Of a stretch of DNA of 64,000 nucleotides, positions 42,307 through 51,348 are shown in pieces. This DNA is from AC-49 sp963817035. GTDB taxonomy: Bacteria; Actinomycetota; Thermoleophilia; Solirubrobacterales; Solirubrobacteraceae. Made by a program: the position numbers and the translations under genes. Every line of letters starts with the position of its first letter. Position 1 is the first letter of the stretch. The DNA lies in contig CAWFMM010000004.1 of the NCBI GenBank assembly GCA_963817035.1, positions 1,922,001 through 1,986,000 on the forward strand, in the 5' to 3' direction. The notes beneath the pieces were generated by a model. It worked only from the letters and a program-made list of their open reading frames with translations. It was not told the origin of the DNA and searched no databases.

Positions 42307-43384
42307 GCGCGTCGGTATCGACGTCGCCGAGCAGGCGGATGACGCGCGGCGGGCTGTCGTCGTCGAGCGCCACCGCCGCGCCCGGCCAGAACGGGCTCGA
42401 GCGCCCACGGCTGAGGAACGCCGGCTCGTAGACCCAGCAGCCGCTGTTGATCAGCCGCCCGCCGCCGGCGAACACCCACTCCAGCGAGTCGTCGTTGGCG
42501 AACGGTCCGGCGCGGTGGGTGTGCCCGAAGATGACGTGATCGGCCTCGATCGCCATCCGCTCGACGGTCGCCGACATCGCGCGAACCCCGGCCGACCAGA
42601 CCTCGCTCGCCGACAGGTCGGACCTGACCGGGCCGAGGCCGAGGCGGTTCAGGGTGCTGATCCCGATCGGCAGCATCCCGAGCAGGATGCGCCCACGCAG
42701 CGGCCGGTGCCCGTCCCCGGTCAGCATCGCCCAGGCGCCGACCGAACCCTGGGTCGCCGGCCGTCCGTCGGTCGGCGCCCGTTCGGCGAGCGAGTCCATC
42801 CATGCGTAGAGCGGCGCAAGCGCGACCTCGTAGTCGTCGGGCGCCGCCACCTCGGGCAACGCGCCGACGAGCCGGCCCATGATCCCCGCGCCGATGCGCT
42901 CGAACGTCGGTAGGGTCGTGTGGCGATCGAGGTAGTGGCCGTGGGTCGCGTAGACATCGTCGCGCAGCCACAGCCCTGGGTACGCGACGTCGACGGTGGC
43001 CGGGGCCAGCCACGCCGCGAGCTGCGCCAGCGCCGGTGACGCGGCCGGGCCGGGGCGTTGCTCGAGGGCCAGCGGCGCCGGTGCACTCTCGTGGCCGCGC
43101 TCGTCGAGCCATGGGGCGATCAGCCGGTGGTCGTGGTTTCCCGACACGATCACGACCTCGCCGCGCGATCCGATCGCCGCGCCGAGCACCTCGAGAACCG
43201 GCTTGGCCGCGGCCATCGCGTCGCGCAGCGGGCTCTGGCGCAGCTCGAGCACGTCACCGAGCAGGACGAGCCGATCGACCCCGTCGAGGGCGGATACCAG
43301 GGCCTCGAGCGCGACCGGCCGGCGCAGCACGTCGGCGCCCGAGCGCGTGCCCAGGTGCAGGTCGGAGATGACCAGCGTGCGCAT
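42287..43384 (-). CDS. Metallophosphoesterase
   Basis: 365 residues with the complete calcineurin-like set: SDLHLGT, LLGDVLEL, SGNHDHR, THGHYLD and FGHTHRAG. A middle part rich in Leu/Ala helices is unusual. The substrate could be a phosphodiester or a lipid such as UDP-diacylglucosamine, but nothing decides it. A TAGCCT hexamer lies 6 nt before the ATG. Confidence 0.9.
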   Translation of the reverse strand: MRTLVISDLHLGTRSGADVLRRPVALEALVSALDGVDRLVLLGDVLELRQSPLRDAMAAAKPVLEVLGAAIGSRGEVVIVSGNHDHRLIAPWLDERGHESAPAPLALEQRPGPAASPALAQLAAWLAPATVDVAYPGLWLRDDVYATHGHYLDRHTTLPTFERIGAGIMGRLVGALPEVAAPDDYEVALAPLYAWMDSLAERAPTDGRPATQGSVGAWAMLTGDGHRPLRGRILLGMLPIGISTLNRLGLGPVRSDLSASEVWSAGVRAMSATVERMAIEADHVIFGHTHRAGPFANDDSLEWVFAGGGRLINSGCWVYEPAFLSRGRSSPFWPGAAVALDDDSPPRVIRLLGDVDTDALRAPDR

Positions 43385-43390
43385 CTGCGC

Positions 43391-43396
43391 AGGCTA
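43391..43396 (-). promoter_or_regulatory. Leaderless-type -10 element of the phosphoesterase gene
   Basis: TAGCCT on the minus strand, 6 nt before the ATG at 43382-43384. Confidence 0.45.
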
Positions 43397-43404
43397 CTGC
43401 GGCA

Positions 43405-43438
43405 CCCCGGAGGGGTCCCCCGGAGGGGTCAGACCCCT
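43405..43438. repeat. Intergenic repeat cluster with palindrome copy 2
   Basis: A 13-nt tandem repeat CCCCGGAGGGGTC (43405-43417 and 43418-43430), the second leading into AGGGGTCAGACCCCT (43424-43438), which is the exact reverse complement of the palindrome at 26962-26976. Confidence 0.6.
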
Positions 43439-43467
43439 TGAGTGCAGAAGACTCAGATCTGGAGTCG

Positions 43468-44544
43468 TCAAGCGGTCAGCGCCGCGGCGGAGCTCTTGCG
43501 CAGGGCGGCGCGGCGCAGCTCCTTGGCGCGGCGCAGGTCGCTGTCGGCGTTGGCCAGCAACTCCTGGGCGGTGAGCCCGTCCTCCGGATAGATCGCGATC
43601 CCGATCGACGCGCGAACGGCGTCGCGGTCGATCGCCTCGATGCGCTCCAGCGCGCGTTCGATGCGCTGGGCGAGCACGTCGGCGCCGTCCTTGTCGGTCT
43701 CGGGCGCGAGCACGCTGAATTCGTCGCCGCCGTTGCGGGCGACGATGTCCTGGCCGCGAACGTTCTCGACCAGCGCGCGGCCGATCTCGCGCAGCACTCG
43801 GTCGCCCTCGAGCTGGCCGACGCGCTCGTTGAACGCCGTGAAGGAATCGACGTCGAGGGTCAGCAGCGCGAAGCGCTCGGGGTCCGAGGCGACAACGTTG
43901 ACCAGGCTGTCGTGCAGCCGGCGGTAGTTCGCCACGCCGGTCAGGGGATCGCGCTCGGCGAGTGCGACGAGGGCGTTCTCACGCGCCTCGCGGCGCTCGC
44001 GGAAGACGAGGGTCATGACGCCGATCGCGGCGATCGCCAGCGCGCCGGAGAGAACGTGGCCGGTGGCGCCGGGCGCGCGGCCGGTGCTCAGCAGCCCGGT
44101 GAGCAGCAGCACCGCGACGGCGAGCATGATGTGGGCGCCGGCGGTGATGCGGTTCTCGGTCGCCAGCCCGGCGACGGCGGCCAGCGCACAGAAGAACGGA
44201 ACCGACGCGATCACCTGCTCGTCGAGCGCGATCAGCGCCGCCCCGGCCATGATCGTCGCGACGGCAAGCTCGAGATGGATCGCCCGCATCGGCCGACAAT
44301 CCCAGCGCGCCAGGACCCATGACGCGCCGATGACCAGGCCCATCGCGGAGACGATCAGGGCGCTCGGGCCCGCGGGTGCGTGATGGCCTGAGAGCACGAC
44401 GGTGGCGATCGTCGTCAGCCAGCCGAGACACACGGCCTTGCCGATCAGCCGACCGGCGACCAGGCGCCCTTCACGGCCGGTTTGGAGCTGGGGCGGATCG
44501 CGCACGACGACGCCTGGGCTGACGATCCTCACCCCCGAGGTCAT
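43468..44544 (-). CDS. Membrane-bound diguanylate cyclase (GGDEF)
   Basis: 358 residues: about five or six membrane helices (40-185), then a GGDEF domain (about 190-350) with DPLTGVANYR and an intact RNGGDEFSV active site, so it should make c-di-GMP. No PleD-like RxxD inhibitory site is obvious. No EAL domain. An HD-GYP protein, the kind that degrades c-di-GMP, lies 1.4 kb away on the other strand. Confidence 0.92.
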   Translation of the reverse strand: MTSGVRIVSPGVVVRDPPQLQTGREGRLVAGRLIGKAVCLGWLTTIATVVLSGHHAPAGPSALIVSAMGLVIGASWVLARWDCRPMRAIHLELAVATIMAGAALIALDEQVIASVPFFCALAAVAGLATENRITAGAHIMLAVAVLLLTGLLSTGRAPGATGHVLSGALAIAAIGVMTLVFRERREARENALVALAERDPLTGVANYRRLHDSLVNVVASDPERFALLTLDVDSFTAFNERVGQLEGDRVLREIGRALVENVRGQDIVARNGGDEFSVLAPETDKDGADVLAQRIERALERIEAIDRDAVRASIGIAIYPEDGLTAQELLANADSDLRRAKELRRAALRKSSAAALTA

Positions 44545-44571
44545 CGGCTAAGCGCGCGGGGGGTTTAGCCG
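44545..44571 (-). terminator. Possible terminator between MmcQ/YjbR and GGDEF genes
   Basis: CGGCTAA (44545-44551) pairs with TTAGCCG (44565-44571), loop 13 nt, and includes the TAA of the MmcQ/YjbR gene. No U-run; weak. Confidence 0.3.
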
Positions 44572-44948
44572 CTCGTGGCCTCATCGACGACCGCTGTCCA
44601 ATGCAGCCGTTCGCGCGTCTTTGCGGGCAGTGCTGCGACAACGAGGTCGTAGCTGTCCTCGATCATGTCGAGGACCATCTGCTCGGGCAGCGCGCCGGCG
44701 AGGTCGACGGTGTTCCAGTGGCGCTTGTTGAGGTGGTAGCCGGGGATGATCTCCGGGTGTGCGCCCCGTAGCCGCACCGCGATCTCGGGCTCGCATTTGA
44801 GGCTGACGCGCAATGGCTTGGCGTCAAGACGGGTCAGCGCGAAGATCTTCCCGGCGACCTTGAAGACCGAGTTCTCGGGGCCGAACGGAAACTCCTCGCC
44901 CGCACCCGCGTGGCCCAGGCACGCCCGGCGCAGACGCGCGGCCGTCAC
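44565..44948 (-). CDS. MmcQ/YjbR family protein
   Basis: 127 residues from GTG at 44946-44948, 2 nt after the ispH stop. Family features: LRRACLGHAGAGEEFPFG, VFKVAGKIFAL, LSLKC-like VSLKCEPE, and HLNKRHWNTV. Double-wing fold, suggested DNA binding, actual role unknown. Likely translated as the second gene of the ispH transcript. Confidence 0.85.
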   Translation of the reverse strand: MTAARLRRACLGHAGAGEEFPFGPENSVFKVAGKIFALTRLDAKPLRVSLKCEPEIAVRLRGAHPEIIPGYHLNKRHWNTVDLAGALPEQMVLDMIEDSYDLVVAALPAKTRERLHWTAVVDEATSG

Positions 44949-44950
44949 GC

Positions 44951-45907
44951 TTAGAGCTGCTGAGCCGCGACGGCCTGGCGAATCGTCTTGGGGAGCATGA
45001 ATCGCACATCCTCCTGGACGACCATGAACTCCTCGACTTCGCTCACCCCGCGCTCCCGCAGGAACGCGACGAGCCGATCGACGAGCTCCTCGGGCGCGCT
45101 CGCGCCCGACGTGATGCCGATCACGTCGACTCCGTCGAGCCACTCGTCGCGAATCTCGGTCTCGTTGTCGATCAGGTACGACGCCGGCGCGCCGTGCTCG
45201 AGCGCGACCTCGACGAGGCGGTTGGAGTTCGACGAGTTGCGCGAGCCGATCACCAGCACGAGGTCGCAGTGCGGCGCCATCTGCTTGACCGCGGCCTGCC
45301 GGTTGGTCGTGGCGTAACAGATGTCGTCGGTCCGCGGCCCGATCATCGCCGGGAACTTCTCCTGTAGGCGCGCGATGATCGACAGCGTCTCATCGACCGA
45401 CAGCGTCGTCTGTGTGATGTAGGCGACCTTGTTCGGATCGGGGACCTCGAGGCGATCGACGTCCTCCTCGGTCTCGACGAGCACGATCGCGTCGGGCGCC
45501 TCGCCCATCGTCCCCTCGACCTCCTCGTGGCCCGAATGGCCGATCAGCACGATCGTGTAGCCGTCGGCAGCGAACTTCAGCGCCTCGCGGTGGACCTTGG
45601 TCACGAGCGGGCACGTCGCGTCGATCGTCTGGAGGCCGCGCTTGGCTGCGTCGGCATGGACCGCGGGCGACACGCCGTGGGCGCTGAAGACGGTCAGCGC
45701 GCCCTCGGGAACGGCCTCGTCGAGCTCGTCGACGAACACCGCGCCGCGTTCGCGAAGCCGCTCGACGACGTGCTTGTTGTGGACGATCTCCTTGCGGACG
45801 TAGACCGGCGCGCCGTGCAGCTCTAGGGCGCGCTCAACGGTCTGGACGGCCCGGTCGACGCCCGCGCAGTAGCCGCGCGGGGCGGCGAGCAGAAGCTTGG
45901 TTGCCAT
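44951..45907 (-). CDS. ispH: 4-hydroxy-3-methylbut-2-enyl diphosphate reductase
   Basis: Last step of the MEP isoprenoid pathway, an iron-sulfur enzyme. 318 residues. The three cluster cysteines are in PRGYCAGVDRA, DATCPLV and DDICYATTNRQ; HNKHVVE, SAHGVSP and the ERGVSEVEEF C-terminus also match. The start is MATKLLLAAP. GGGAGG is only 1 nt before that ATG, too near to act as a ribosome binding site, while TACACT is 7 nt before it, favouring a leaderless start. Confidence 0.96.
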   Translation of the reverse strand: MATKLLLAAPRGYCAGVDRAVQTVERALELHGAPVYVRKEIVHNKHVVERLRERGAVFVDELDEAVPEGALTVFSAHGVSPAVHADAAKRGLQTIDATCPLVTKVHREALKFAADGYTIVLIGHSGHEEVEGTMGEAPDAIVLVETEEDVDRLEVPDPNKVAYITQTTLSVDETLSIIARLQEKFPAMIGPRTDDICYATTNRQAAVKQMAPHCDLVLVIGSRNSSNSNRLVEVALEHGAPASYLIDNETEIRDEWLDGVDVIGITSGASAPEELVDRLVAFLRERGVSEVEEFMVVQEDVRFMLPKTIRQAVAAQQL

Positions 45908-45914
45908 GCCTCCC

Positions 45915-45920
45915 AGTGTA
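45915..45920 (-). promoter_or_regulatory. Leaderless-type -10 element of ispH
   Basis: TACACT on the minus strand, 7 nt before the ATG at 45905-45907. Confidence 0.45.
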
Positions 45921-45984
45921 GGGCGCGTCAGCAACTCGCCGACCATAGCTAAAGACGCCATAAGCAGGGCCGACTCACCCGAGC

Positions 45985-47193
45985 GTGAGCGAGGCTACGA
46001 ATCATGACGCCCTAAGGGGGCTCTCAGACGATCGCGCGCAGCGTGCTCGGGCCCGGAGCCTGCACCTCGCGACCGGCGGCATCTGGGGCCGCCCGGCCGA
46101 CCACGACCCCGACGGCATGCGCCTGCGCTACGTGCAGGACCAGCTCGGCCTCGCGACGCGGCTCTCGCATCGCCTGGCCGGATCGGTCAAGGCCGACGAG
46201 GTCGCGACCGCGGTCGTCGACGAGTTGCACACTACCTTCAACATCTACCTCGCGGCCGTCCAGCGCCTCGACGCCGACGGCGTCCTGCGTCGCTTCGCCG
46301 CCGCCGGCCCGCTGGCTCAGATGCTCGACGACTTCCTGCTCGAAGAGCAGCCGATCGAGCTCGGCATCAACGGCCGGGCGGTGCGCACCGGCGCCACCGT
46401 CCTGATCGCCGACACGCGCCTCGATCCCGAGTATGTCGTCCGCGATCCGGCGTCCGACCCGCGCTCGGAGCTCTCGGTCCCGATCATCGTCCACGGCGCC
46501 ATATGGGGCGTGCTCAACCTCGAAGAGCTCGAGGTATGCGCGTTCGACGCCAACGACGTCCAGCTCGCCGAGGGCATCGCCGCTCAACTCGGCGCCGCGC
46601 TGCACCGCTGCCAGCTCTACGACGACCTCGAGGGCGCGTTTATGACGACGCTCGGCGTGCTCTCCGACGCCGTGCATCAGAAGGACGCCTATACCGCCGC
46701 ACACGAGTCCGACGTCGCCGATCTCGCGGTCCGCGTCGCTGAGCGCCTTGGCTTCGAGCCGTCGTCGCAGCGGGCGGTCCGCTACGCGGCGCTGCTCCAT
46801 GACGTCGGCAAGATTGCGATCCGCACCGAGATCATCACCAAGCCTGGGCCGCTCGACGAACAGGAGTGGGAGGAGATGCGGCGCCACACGGTCATCGGCG
46901 CCGAGATGCTCTCGCGGATCCCGTTCTTCGGCGACGTGCATCCGCTCGTGCGCAGCTCGCATGAGCGCTGGGACGGCAACGGCTACCCCGACGGGCTCGC
47001 CGCCAACGAGATCCCTCTCGGCGCGCGAATCGTCAGCGCCTGCGACGCCTACGACGCGATGGTGACCGACCGTCCCTACCGCGCCGCCCTGTCGGCCGAC
47101 GACGCGCTGGCCGAGCTGCGTCGCTGCGCCGGCACGCACTTCGACGAAGCAGTCGTCGATGCGCTGATGGCCGAGCTCGCCGCCGGCGTGTGA
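45985..47193 (+). CDS. GAF-HD-GYP domain protein (c-di-GMP phosphodiesterase-like)
   Basis: 402 residues from GTG. A GAF domain (about 50-205, PIIVHGAIWGVLNLEE) leads an HD-GYP domain (about 215-400). The HD pair is in LLHDVGKIAI, RRHTVIGAEML carries another His, and RWDGNGYPDGL is the GYP motif. The usual HHE reads SHE, so one metal-ligand His is lost; activity may be altered. It probably pairs functionally with the nearby GGDEF protein. The GAF ligand is unknown. Confidence 0.88.
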   Translation: MSEATNHDALRGLSDDRAQRARARSLHLATGGIWGRPADHDPDGMRLRYVQDQLGLATRLSHRLAGSVKADEVATAVVDELHTTFNIYLAAVQRLDADGVLRRFAAAGPLAQMLDDFLLEEQPIELGINGRAVRTGATVLIADTRLDPEYVVRDPASDPRSELSVPIIVHGAIWGVLNLEELEVCAFDANDVQLAEGIAAQLGAALHRCQLYDDLEGAFMTTLGVLSDAVHQKDAYTAAHESDVADLAVRVAERLGFEPSSQRAVRYAALLHDVGKIAIRTEIITKPGPLDEQEWEEMRRHTVIGAEMLSRIPFFGDVHPLVRSSHERWDGNGYPDGLAANEIPLGARIVSACDAYDAMVTDRPYRAALSADDALAELRRCAGTHFDEAVVDALMAELAAGV

Positions 47194-47213
47194 CCCCCCG
47201 GGGGCCTAGCGGC

Positions 47214-48044
47214 TCAGCGGCGCAGATCGCGCACGAGCGCCAGCACCGATTCCCCCGCGGCGTCGATGCTGCGCGCCGACACCTTGCTCATCGTGTCGCA
47301 GACCTTCTGCCAGCACGGGTAGTCGAAGTCGATCAGGTCGATCGCCGGGATACCGGCGCGGGCGAATGGGGTGTGGTCGTCGAGGATCTCCGCCCTCGCG
47401 GTCGCGGGGAAGACGGCGCTCTCGCCTACCGACCGCGCGGCCGCCCGCAGCCGCGACCACAGGTCCGCGTCCGACCCCGCCTCGCGGGGCAGGCGCAAGC
47501 CGCGGTTGCCGACGAAGTCGAGCACGATCACCTCGCCGATCTGATCACGGTGGGCGGCGAGGTACGCGCGGCTTCCGCGCAGCCCCGTGGCCAGGAAGTC
47601 GGCGTACCCGACCGGTGCCTCCTCGCCGTCGGTCAGCAGGAAGCGCAGCGGACGGTCGCTCGCACGCTGGTCGCGCTTCAGCGCCCGTGCCAGTTCGACG
47701 ACCGCGCCGACCGCGGCGGCCGAGTTGTTGGCGCCGAGGTAGCCCGGCACGTCGGTCGTGTCGTAGTGCGCAACGAGCAGGATCGCCGGGCCCGAGCGCC
47801 CGGGCAGCTCGCCGACGATGTTGCGCAGCCCGCCCGACACCGACTCGAAGTGGCCGTCCGGCAGATGCGTGACGAGCATGTCGGCGGCGCGGCGTTGGGC
47901 CGCCGACCCGGCCGGCCGGGGGCCGAACGCGACCTGCGCCTGCGCCAGCTTGTACGCACCCGCCGCGTTGAAGTGGTGCGCGGCCGGCGCCGGCACGAGC
48001 ACGGCGGCGGCCAGCCCGGCGGCCAAGAGTGAGAGCGGCGACAT
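47214..48044 (-). CDS. Secreted M28 peptidase-like protein
   Basis: 276 residues with a signal peptide (LLAAGLAAAVLVPAPAAH). M28 motifs: VAHYDTTD, GANNSAAAVGAVVELAR, TDGEEAP, and DDHTPFARAGIPAIDLIDFDYP near the end, giving a layout like glutaminyl cyclase or aminopeptidase. The bridging Asp of GAND is Asn here (GANN), so zinc binding may differ. The ATG at 48042-48044 is the only sensible start. Confidence 0.85.
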   Translation of the reverse strand: MSPLSLLAAGLAAAVLVPAPAAHHFNAAGAYKLAQAQVAFGPRPAGSAAQRRAADMLVTHLPDGHFESVSGGLRNIVGELPGRSGPAILLVAHYDTTDVPGYLGANNSAAAVGAVVELARALKRDQRASDRPLRFLLTDGEEAPVGYADFLATGLRGSRAYLAAHRDQIGEVIVLDFVGNRGLRLPREAGSDADLWSRLRAAARSVGESAVFPATARAEILDDHTPFARAGIPAIDLIDFDYPCWQKVCDTMSKVSARSIDAAGESVLALVRDLRR

Positions 48045-48122
48045 CGTCGCAGCCAGCGTAACGGCGGGCGGCGGCGCTCACGCCGCCTCCCACCCCGACA
48101 CCGGGCTCAGCCGCCATCGCGG

Positions 48123-48128
48123 TACAGT
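48123..48128 (+). promoter_or_regulatory. Leaderless-type -10 element of the acyltransferase gene
   Basis: TACAGT with a 7-nt gap to the GTG at 48136. Confidence 0.45.
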
Positions 48129-48135
48129 CGCGCGA

Positions 48136-49566
48136 GTGGCTTCTGAGCATCTCGAACGTCTGACCGCTCTCGACGCGTCATTCCTGCACCAGGAGGGACC
48201 AACCGCGCACATGCACGTCGGCGCGCTGACGATCTTCGAGGGCCCGGCGCCGAGTGCGGATGAGCTGATGGATCACCTGCGCGGACGGCTGCATCTCGTG
48301 CCGCGCTATCGCCAGAAGCTGTCGACTCCGCCGCTGCAGAGCGGTCGCCCACTGTGGATCGACGACCCGGCATTCGATCTCGAGGATCACGTCTTTATCG
48401 CCGACCTTGCCGCGCCCGGCGAGTACCCCCAGCTCCAAGCGCTGACGGCGCGGATCTACTCGCGCCAGCTCGATCGGATGCGCCCGCTGTGGGAGCTGTG
48501 GCTGATCACCGGACTGCACCACGGGCGCTTCGCGCTGGTCTTCAAGACCCACCACGCGATGATCGACGGGATCGCAGGCATCGACATGGCCCAGGTCATC
48601 TGCGACCTCTCGCCCGACCCGCCCGACCTCCCCCATCCCGTCGAGGCATGGAAGGCCAAGCCCGAGCCGTCGGCGATCGGGCTGCTCACCGCAGGCACGA
48701 TCGAGTTCGCCCGCGCCGGCGTCTCGCTCGCCACCCGCGCGGCGAGCGCGCTGCTGCGCCCGCAGGCGGCCCTGCGCGTCGCGGGTGAGAGCGTCGAGGG
48801 GGTGGCCGAGGTTGTACGCGCGGGGCTCGACCCAGCGCCCGAGACACCGCTCAACGTCGAGATCACCAAGACGCGGCGTTACGCCACGGTCAACTGCACG
48901 CTGGCCGATCTCAAGACGATCAAGAACGCCTTCGGCGGCACGATCAATGACATCATCCTCGCCGCCGTCTCCGGCTCGCTGCGCGAGTGGCTGCACACCC
49001 GGCGCGTGCCGACCGAGAACCTCGATCTGCGCGCGCTCGTACCGGTCTCGATCCGCAGCGCCGACGAGCGCGGCCAGGTCGGCAACCGGATCGCCGCGAT
49101 GCGCGGGCCGCTGCCGGTGCGGATCGCCGACCCGCTCGAACGTCTCGCCGAGGTCCGTCAGGCGATGGACGGCCTCAAGGAGTCCAAGCAGGCCGTCGGC
49201 GCCGAGGTGCTCTCGAGCGTCCAGAACTTCGCTCCGCCGACCGTCCTCGCCCAGGCCTCACGGCTGAACTTCTCGACGCGACTGTTCAACCTGATCGTGA
49301 CCAACGTGCCCGGCCCACAGTTCCCGCTCTACGTGTTGGGCCACAAGATGTTGCGGGCCTACCCGATCGCGTTCCTGCCGCGCAACCACGCGCTGGCGAT
49401 CGCGATCATGTCCTACGACGGCGAGGTCAACTTCGGGCTGCTCGCCGACCACGAGGCGATACCCGACGTCGACCTGATCGCAACCGGCATCCGCGCTGAG
49501 ATCGATCAGCTGCTGGCGCTGGCGCACGGTCAGGCCGCGGGCAACGGCGCCGCGCCACCGGCCTGA
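48136..49566 (+). CDS. Wax ester synthase/diacylglycerol acyltransferase (WS/DGAT)
   Basis: Esterifies acyl-CoA onto diacylglycerol or alcohols for storage lipid. 476 residues from GTG. N-terminal LTALDASFLHQEGPTAHMH, the active-site THHAMIDG (HHxxxDG), and TNVPGPQFPLY are family hallmarks. It indicates triacylglycerol or wax ester formation. Its stop is immediately followed by the stop of the convergent subtilase gene with no base between (TGATCA). Confidence 0.93.
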   Translation: MASEHLERLTALDASFLHQEGPTAHMHVGALTIFEGPAPSADELMDHLRGRLHLVPRYRQKLSTPPLQSGRPLWIDDPAFDLEDHVFIADLAAPGEYPQLQALTARIYSRQLDRMRPLWELWLITGLHHGRFALVFKTHHAMIDGIAGIDMAQVICDLSPDPPDLPHPVEAWKAKPEPSAIGLLTAGTIEFARAGVSLATRAASALLRPQAALRVAGESVEGVAEVVRAGLDPAPETPLNVEITKTRRYATVNCTLADLKTIKNAFGGTINDIILAAVSGSLREWLHTRRVPTENLDLRALVPVSIRSADERGQVGNRIAAMRGPLPVRIADPLERLAEVRQAMDGLKESKQAVGAEVLSSVQNFAPPTVLAQASRLNFSTRLFNLIVTNVPGPQFPLYVLGHKMLRAYPIAFLPRNHALAIAIMSYDGEVNFGLLADHEAIPDVDLIATGIRAEIDQLLALAHGQAAGNGAAPPA

Positions 49567-51264
49567 TCAGCGCCGGTGTGAACGCGCGCGGGTGCGCGAG
49601 ACGGTCAGGCGCACGCGCGCGTCGGGATGCGCGGGCGCGAGCTCGTGGTTGCCCGAGTGGTCGATCGCCAGCGTGTAGAAGGCGTAGCGCTGGCCGGGGT
49701 GCACGGTGACGGTGGCCGAGTGACGCGTGGTCGTCAGGAAGCGATGGGCGATGCCGCCGTTGACCGAGTGGTAGACCTCGAACCTGGCGATCCCGCTGGA
49801 GAAGACGCCGGGCGGCGGCACGTCCGAGCCGGTCCAGCGCAGCATGACGCGGGTGCTGCGCGGGTGCTGAGGCCCGGTCAGCTTGGACACCGGTGGCGTG
49901 CGATCGATCGTCTTGGCCTGGGTCAGCGCGGCCCCGGCGTTCAGGATTCCCCAGCCCAGGTCCTGGGTCCAGCCGACGCCCGCAGGTCGCGTGGCGGTCT
50001 GCTTCATCAGCGTGATGACGTCGCTCGCAGTCAGCCCGGGGTTGAGGAAGCGCACGAGTGCGGCGGCGGCCGCGACCTGCGGTGCAGCCATCGATGTGCC
50101 CTGAAGGTAGGCGAAGCGCGGGTCACCGTTGAACGTCGTGCGACAGCCGCACGGCGGCGAGCCCTGCGGCCCGGGCGTGCCGGTCTCCAGCGACGTGATC
50201 TGGCTCGGGAACGCGCCGAGCAGCCCGGGCGGGCCGCCGGTGGCACCGTACGCGCCGTACGCCGCGATCGAGATCTGCGAGCCGAGCCCGGCGAAGCTGG
50301 CGCGCTGGTCGGCGAAGTTCGCCGCCGTCACGTCGAGACCCAGGCCCTGGGTGACATTCGGCCCGCTGCTCGTCGGCTGGAGCACGTTGGACGGGTCGCC
50401 CTGCTCGATGACCGGCGTGTCGGCGGCGGCGGCGACCATGACCACGTTGCGGCTGTAGGCGTAGTTGATGGCATCGACGATTGCCTTGGCGGCGGCCTGC
50501 GTACCGTCGGTCCCGAAGCTCATGTTGATCGACCCGGCGCCTTTGTTCGTAGCGTCGATGATCGAGGCCGCGACCGAGCTGTCGGAGAGGTCGGACTTCT
50601 CGACGATCAGCTTGCAGCCCAGCCCCGCGCCGGCCAGGCCGACGCCGTTGTTGTCCGCCGCGCAGGCCAGCGACGCGACGTGGGTCCCGTGCCCCGCCGG
50701 GTCGACGCCGACCGCGCTGGCGGGGAAGTCGGCGCTCTGGTTGACGTCGGCGGCGATCCGCCCGGAGAACTCGGGGTGGGCGGCGTCGACGCCGGTGTCG
50801 ATGATCGCCACGAGCGCGCCGCGGCCCTGGGTGATGTCCCACCCCGGCGGGAAGTTCTCCCGCACGGCCCACCACTCGTAGGTCGTGCCGGCCGGGACAC
50901 CGCTCCCGGGAAGCTGCTGCACGAACGCCGGATCGGCCGGGGTGAAGCGCGTCGTCGCGCGGTGCTCGACCTGTACCGAGACAACGCTCGGGTCTCGGCG
51001 CAGCCGTTGGGCCAGCGCGTGCAGCCCGGTGAGACCGGCCGGGCGCACGGTGATCAGGCCGATCTGTGGGACCTGCTGACCGGCCAGACGCGCGCCCGAG
51101 CGAGCCGCGACCGCGCGGACCGAGGTGGCCGCGCTGTGGGCACCGATGCCGTGCCCGGCGGCGCGCGTGATCACGAGCAAGCGACCGGTAGGAACGGCCG
51201 CATGGACCGACGACGCGAGCGTGGCGGCCATCGAGATGACCGCGATGATGACTAGGCGCCTCAT
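49567..51264 (-). CDS. Secreted S8 serine peptidase (subtilase)
   Basis: 565 residues. A signal peptide (VIIAVISMAATLASSVHA), an I9-like propeptide (about 40-105), then the catalytic domain: Asp in AIIDTGVDAAHPE, His in GHGTHVASLA, and Ser in GTSMAAPQVA. The triad is intact. The C-terminal 110 residues are a beta-sandwich (SKLTGPQHPRSTRVMLRW to ARVRLTVSR), probably for surface attachment. The ATG at 51262-51264 is chosen by the signal peptide. Confidence 0.93.
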   Translation of the reverse strand: MRRLVIIAVISMAATLASSVHAAVPTGRLLVITRAAGHGIGAHSAATSVRAVAARSGARLAGQQVPQIGLITVRPAGLTGLHALAQRLRRDPSVVSVQVEHRATTRFTPADPAFVQQLPGSGVPAGTTYEWWAVRENFPPGWDITQGRGALVAIIDTGVDAAHPEFSGRIAADVNQSADFPASAVGVDPAGHGTHVASLACAADNNGVGLAGAGLGCKLIVEKSDLSDSSVAASIIDATNKGAGSINMSFGTDGTQAAAKAIVDAINYAYSRNVVMVAAAADTPVIEQGDPSNVLQPTSSGPNVTQGLGLDVTAANFADQRASFAGLGSQISIAAYGAYGATGGPPGLLGAFPSQITSLETGTPGPQGSPPCGCRTTFNGDPRFAYLQGTSMAAPQVAAAAALVRFLNPGLTASDVITLMKQTATRPAGVGWTQDLGWGILNAGAALTQAKTIDRTPPVSKLTGPQHPRSTRVMLRWTGSDVPPPGVFSSGIARFEVYHSVNGGIAHRFLTTTRHSATVTVHPGQRYAFYTLAIDHSGNHELAPAHPDARVRLTVSRTRARSHRR

Positions 51265-51348
51265 TGGGGAATCGGGGACATCACCGGCAGCGCGGCGTAG
51301 AGCCTGGACCCTGCCCTATGAGTGTGCCTGACCGTGCGGCGGGGCGCG

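Noticed and set aside
47194..47204. CCCCCCGGGGG palindrome between HD-GYP and M28 genes as a terminator
   Set aside because: The stem leaves no loop and has no U-run; it is likely just GC-rich spacer.
49564..49569. TGATCA at the junction of the WS/DGAT and subtilase genes as a regulatory palindrome
   Set aside because: It is simply the two abutting convergent stop codons (TGA and TCA).
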